A DNA stretch of 64,000 nt from positions 1,054,001-1,118,000 of the forward strand of contig BSDZ01000023.1 in the NCBI GenBank assembly GCA_030268105.1. The letters are read 5' to 3'. The stretch's first letter is position 1. Every line of letters starts with the position of its first letter. The position numbers and the translations under genes were made by a program. This stretch comes from Volvox africanus (taxonomy: Eukaryota > Chlorophyta > Chlorophyceae > Chlamydomonadales > Volvocaceae). The notes under the pieces were generated by a model that was not told the origin of the DNA, searched no databases, and saw nothing but the letters and a program-made list of their open reading frames with translations. Below are positions 60,583 to 64,000 of this stretch, one piece after another.

Positions 60583-62998
60583 ATACCCAGCAGCCTTGGC
60601 CGGCCGCCACCACGGAAACGAAACATCACGAAGCAGTACCGAAGGGAGTGATAAGCGAAATAGACAATCAAGATAAGTCGATGCCCGACCATCACCATCA
60701 CCATCACCATCGCCAGCGTCTGCGTCTGGCCACCATCAGTATGAGGCTGAGAATTTGACAGGTTCCCTCATCAAACTGACAGACACAGTAACTGACAGAG
60801 ACGGGATCGGCATCCCGGAAGCTCTGCATTATAACGACTCTATCTACGGCTGAAACGGAAAGTGCGCCACACCAGTAATCAAAATGCAAAGATCAAATCC
60901 ATTCCCCAATCCTGCAATGTTCGATGATTGTGTATCCAGCAGGCGTATTGAATCCAAGAATCTGCGGGGTGCAGAGCGCAGATAGAAAGCCTAGATGCTG
61001 CTGCTGCCATGCAAGTGTGAGATGGAGAAGTCTTAGGAGGGGCATCGCTGCTTAGCAGCACGGCGGCAGAGCAGCAGCCTGGTGGCGGAGATACATACGT
61101 AGCTCTAAGTGCAAAAAGCGGCAAGCTCGTTGACTATCTCTGCAGGATTGGGCAAGGTATGGCTACGGTGGTAGTGCCAGGCTGGGAGGAACAGCCAACA
61201 TAACGGCCACCACCATACTATCTGGCAGGGGGACTGGCAGAAGGGTGGGACAGGCGGCGGCACTGGTCTCATTCCACCTCCACGAACGCACGCATCCTGG
61301 GACACAAGGTACGGCACGTAAATCATGCGCCGAAAGCATATATAGCCAGTCTGGATCAATCCGTTCAACAAACGATTACTTACTTGTGTTGAGTGACCTT
61401 TCGGGAGTGCAGCGTTTGGAGGCTTAGGGATTTATCTCGCAGTTGTAGTATCCTGGGGTATCTACGGGTAGCATCCGAGCTGAACCGTGTGTGGACATTC
61501 CCCTTCCGATCGGGCCTTTGCTTTATTTGGCGGATATGACAGAGATACAACAGCAATTTGTTGGTTTAAGCTACGTACACCTGCGGCGTACAGCACTACC
61601 GTACACCACCAGGAGACGCTATCCCATAACTCCGAAATGCGCGGTGCTGCATGCCTGTTGGAAGACGTATCGGCCATTGCCGTCTGTAAGTACGGAATGA
61701 ATGCATGTGCGGTCCAATATATAGCAGGCAGATGTATGATCCTATCTATTTGATGGTAAGTAACTAATAAGTATACTTTGCCAATGTTGTGGCACGGTGA
61801 CAGCAAGGAAACGCCTGCGGATGGAATCCCCTACCCCGCCCATCCCACCCGGATTTCCAGGCTGTGGCGGTCATTGTTGCACTGTCATGTACATAGATTT
61901 CGTTGACAGTTTGTTTACTTACAATAAGTTAACGGTTAGTTCGTTGAATGCCAATGTGAGTTCATTCACCACGCGGTTATTGATCTTGACCCTCTTTGGT
62001 TCTTCCGGGATACATGGATTTAAAGCCGACGGGTATAAAGGTAACATTTCGTTTCTTCATTTTAGCATTATTGAAGATATGAGTTGGTCTAAGAAAACTT
62101 TCTGTTGTATGGTTTTGCGATTGTTTGGCTGTTTGGCGAAGTGTCAACACATATGGGCTTGTCCACATTGGCTCTTAAACTACTACGTACCCGCCCGTCG
62201 TTGCCAACAAGGCCATGCAATCTGACTTCATCATGCGACGTTTTTTGGTTGCGTGCCCAGCCACCGTATTTCATGCGCCACGGTCGCAATACTGCATGGC
62301 TATACTTACTAGGTGTATTCGAACCTCAATGACTAAATGCCTCTTGCAGAAATGGAGCGTGCGGGAGCGCACGCACAGCATTCTTCCGTCTTCCGCGGGG
62401 ATGCATGCACCACCAGCAACACCCGGCCATGTTTCAATATACGGCTTCATTGCAAGTCTTGTCCCTGGGAAGGAATGAATGGGTTATTTGGCGGCGGCGG
62501 CATCTGGATGGAGATGCATGCGAGGCACCACGCCAGCCCTTTCATGATGCTGGTTATCCTCAGTAGTTTGGGTTGGTGATGGGTTAGGGTCCTTAGATTG
62601 CGACTGTGAGTGAGAACAGCTTAATTATTATGGGAAGGCAGGTGGTTTGCAAACGCAACTACGTACGTCCAAATAAAGGTGCTAGTACTCTTGGGCGTTA
62701 GTTCTGTGCATAATTATCACAAGCTTAAAATAAGTGGCAAAGCGAGTGTTGAAAAATTGCGTGAATTTGTGAGGCCTCATAAGGCTACGTAGTGTTCCCG
62801 CACTTGCCTGTATTGGCACGCACTTATCGTATGGACGTACTGCTGCTGCTGCTTCCGGTAAAATCTTTAAGCAAAAAACCTTCTCCAATTACGGACTTGT
62901 TGACATTTAAGCAAATAATATTATTCTTAAGTTCTAGGACATATGATACAATATCCTAGAATATCAAGAAGTAACTCACTTGTAGTTAAACGACTACC
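60583..62998. other. region right of M11-4, no recognised gene
   Basis: Contains a CATCAC repeat (60690-60711) and open frames without domain or splice evidence (for example 61797-62225 plus, 61105-61371 minus). The M11-4 3' UTR must begin here. Confidence 0.45.
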
Positions 62999-63310
62999 TC
63001 AGATACGGTACTGGGTTACACCTCGTTTTGTATGTGCCGTGAGCTTGCAAAAGCTCCTAGCTAGGGAGTCCCAGGCCGCCAAGAAATCTAGGACTGGGTC
63101 GGTGGCGCTGCACGTCCGAGCAGCTCCTAAACACGGCAACTCGCGGCGCATTATTTCCTTTAGGTGCGTGCTCCGAAATTGCGAAAGCGCCGAGTCACCT
63201 TTCAGCTCTCCCGCAGCCTTCCTCACGCAATCTGAGGTCTGCTCGTATAACTGAGGGAATATTTTCTGTCGCACCAACCCTGCTTTATTGAAGTGCATTC
63301 CTTCAAACAT
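62999..63310 (-). CDS. hypothetical protein or first exon, minus strand
   Basis: A 103-codon frame starts at 63310 with Met and has balanced, helix-prone composition (RQKIFPQLYEQTSDCVRKAA, FRSTHLKEIMRREL, VLDFLAAWDSLARSFCKL). A possible donor (AAACGAG|GTGTAA, at about 63022) would end it as an exon after AHTKR. No family recognised and no following exon found. The composition is more protein-like than the opposite-strand frame 62943-63254, but this is weak evidence. Confidence 0.3.
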   Translation of the reverse strand: MFEGMHFNKAGLVRQKIFPQLYEQTSDCVRKAAGELKGDSALSQFRSTHLKEIMRRELPCLGAARTCSATDPVLDFLAAWDSLARSFCKLTAHTKRGVTQYRI

Positions 63311-64000
63311 GCAGATTGTTTTTCTCCTTCACCCGCTAGTCACTTATTACCATCATTTACCTAGTTCCGCCCGTATACTAAACCGCACTAAATAATAATG
63401 TTTTTACCTCCTGCGTGCTCGGCAGGTGACGTAGCTGCCGTGCGGATTCTATATAGCGAGCGGGCTTCACGGCCGCCGCGCGTATACTGCACACGGAACG
63501 CGTTACCAAAGCGCAACTGAAGCGCAAGCTACCAAAGCATATTTCTGCTCCTGCAGCTGCTCCTGATGCTGATGGTAGGTCCTAGAAAATGCTGTCAGGG
63601 GAATCTCGCCCTCTCCTCCGCTACCTCTACGTCTCCGAAAGTGGTATCGGAGCACTCGCAAGACGTTAAAGTAACCATGACATCCATCACGGAAATATTC
63701 TTCCATTCTTCCACCAAATAAAGTAGTGCCATGCATCCTAGCGGACTTGCGTATCGACGGGCAGTTCGTGGTTTGTACCTCTTAAAGCAAGCTCCTTGCC
63801 TCTCATCGTTCGTTGATCTATCAGACGTCCACTGTAACATTGATAAGACAATAAAAAACGTTTTCTTGTATTTCCTTGCTGACCAGATAAGAACGTAACA
63901 ACAATACGACGTGCGACTTGCCAAGAAATAAGGCTCTGTTATTACTCCTGTCGCACGCACTTCTTTTCCTGTTTCAGTATTATCAATTTTACGGAAGTTT
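63311..64000. other. right edge, no recognised gene
   Basis: Minus-strand frames 63503-63736 and 63595-63960 overlap each other and show no domain. They may belong to a gene beyond the window. Confidence 0.35.

Noticed and set aside
61797..62225. 142-codon plus-strand frame
   Set aside because: Mixed hydrophobic/Cys composition, no domain, no splice support and overlapping rival frames.
1..64000. tRNA, rRNA and snRNA genes
   Set aside because: Scanned by eye for the B-box GGTTCGA pattern and long conserved rRNA blocks; nothing convincing. A covariance-model search would be needed to exclude them.

Overview
The window looks like nuclear DNA from a volvocine green alga (Volvox or a close relative). 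The evidence is intron-rich genes with phase-consistent GT-AG and some GC-AG introns, TGTAA polyadenylation signals, plastid-type proteins, and a cluster of gametolysin/VMP-type (peptidase M11) extracellular-matrix metalloproteases with hydroxyproline-rich-type tails. A copia-type retroelement of the kind known from Volvox is also present. All gene models were assembled by eye from reading frames, splice sites and intron phase. No alignment or database search was run, and family comparisons rest on recalled family knowledge.

Left part (1-14069): three single-copy-type genes. A Rieske-like plastid protein (PSB33/TEF5 type) is cut by the left edge and ends at 2535. An eleven-exon BASS4-like sodium/metabolite cotransporter runs 4128-9282, and its introns hold two minisatellites and a short telomere-like block. 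On the minus strand, 14069-12016, lies a DUF866/CZIB-like gene that has lost its zinc cysteines.

Right part (15451-60496): four M11 genes in the same orientation. They lie at 15451-19718 (M11-1), 32461-36544 (M11-2), 41330-46814 (M11-3) and 50360-60496 (M11-4). Each is built as signal-peptide exon, N-terminal domain exon, YYxxC exon, zinc-site exon, then a final exon holding a beta-rich domain, a DxxDDDCD acidic Cys motif and a Pro-rich tail. Intron positions and phases (1,0,1,0) are the same in all four, except that M11-1 lacks the fourth intron. M11-3 and M11-4 have Met and Phe in place of the zinc-motif glycine. Near-identical patches between copies indicate gene conversion.

The long spaces between the M11 genes carry debris. 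There is a frameshifted retropepsin-containing pseudogene, an inverted orphan copy of M11 exon 2, a copia element with an inverted internal block and a 3' LTR, many microsatellites, a 5-kb repeat-bearing intron in M11-4, and a small duplicated scrap of the acidic Cys motif after M11-4. The M11 proteins presumably act together outside the cell in matrix remodelling. The left-hand genes are unrelated housekeeping or plastid functions.
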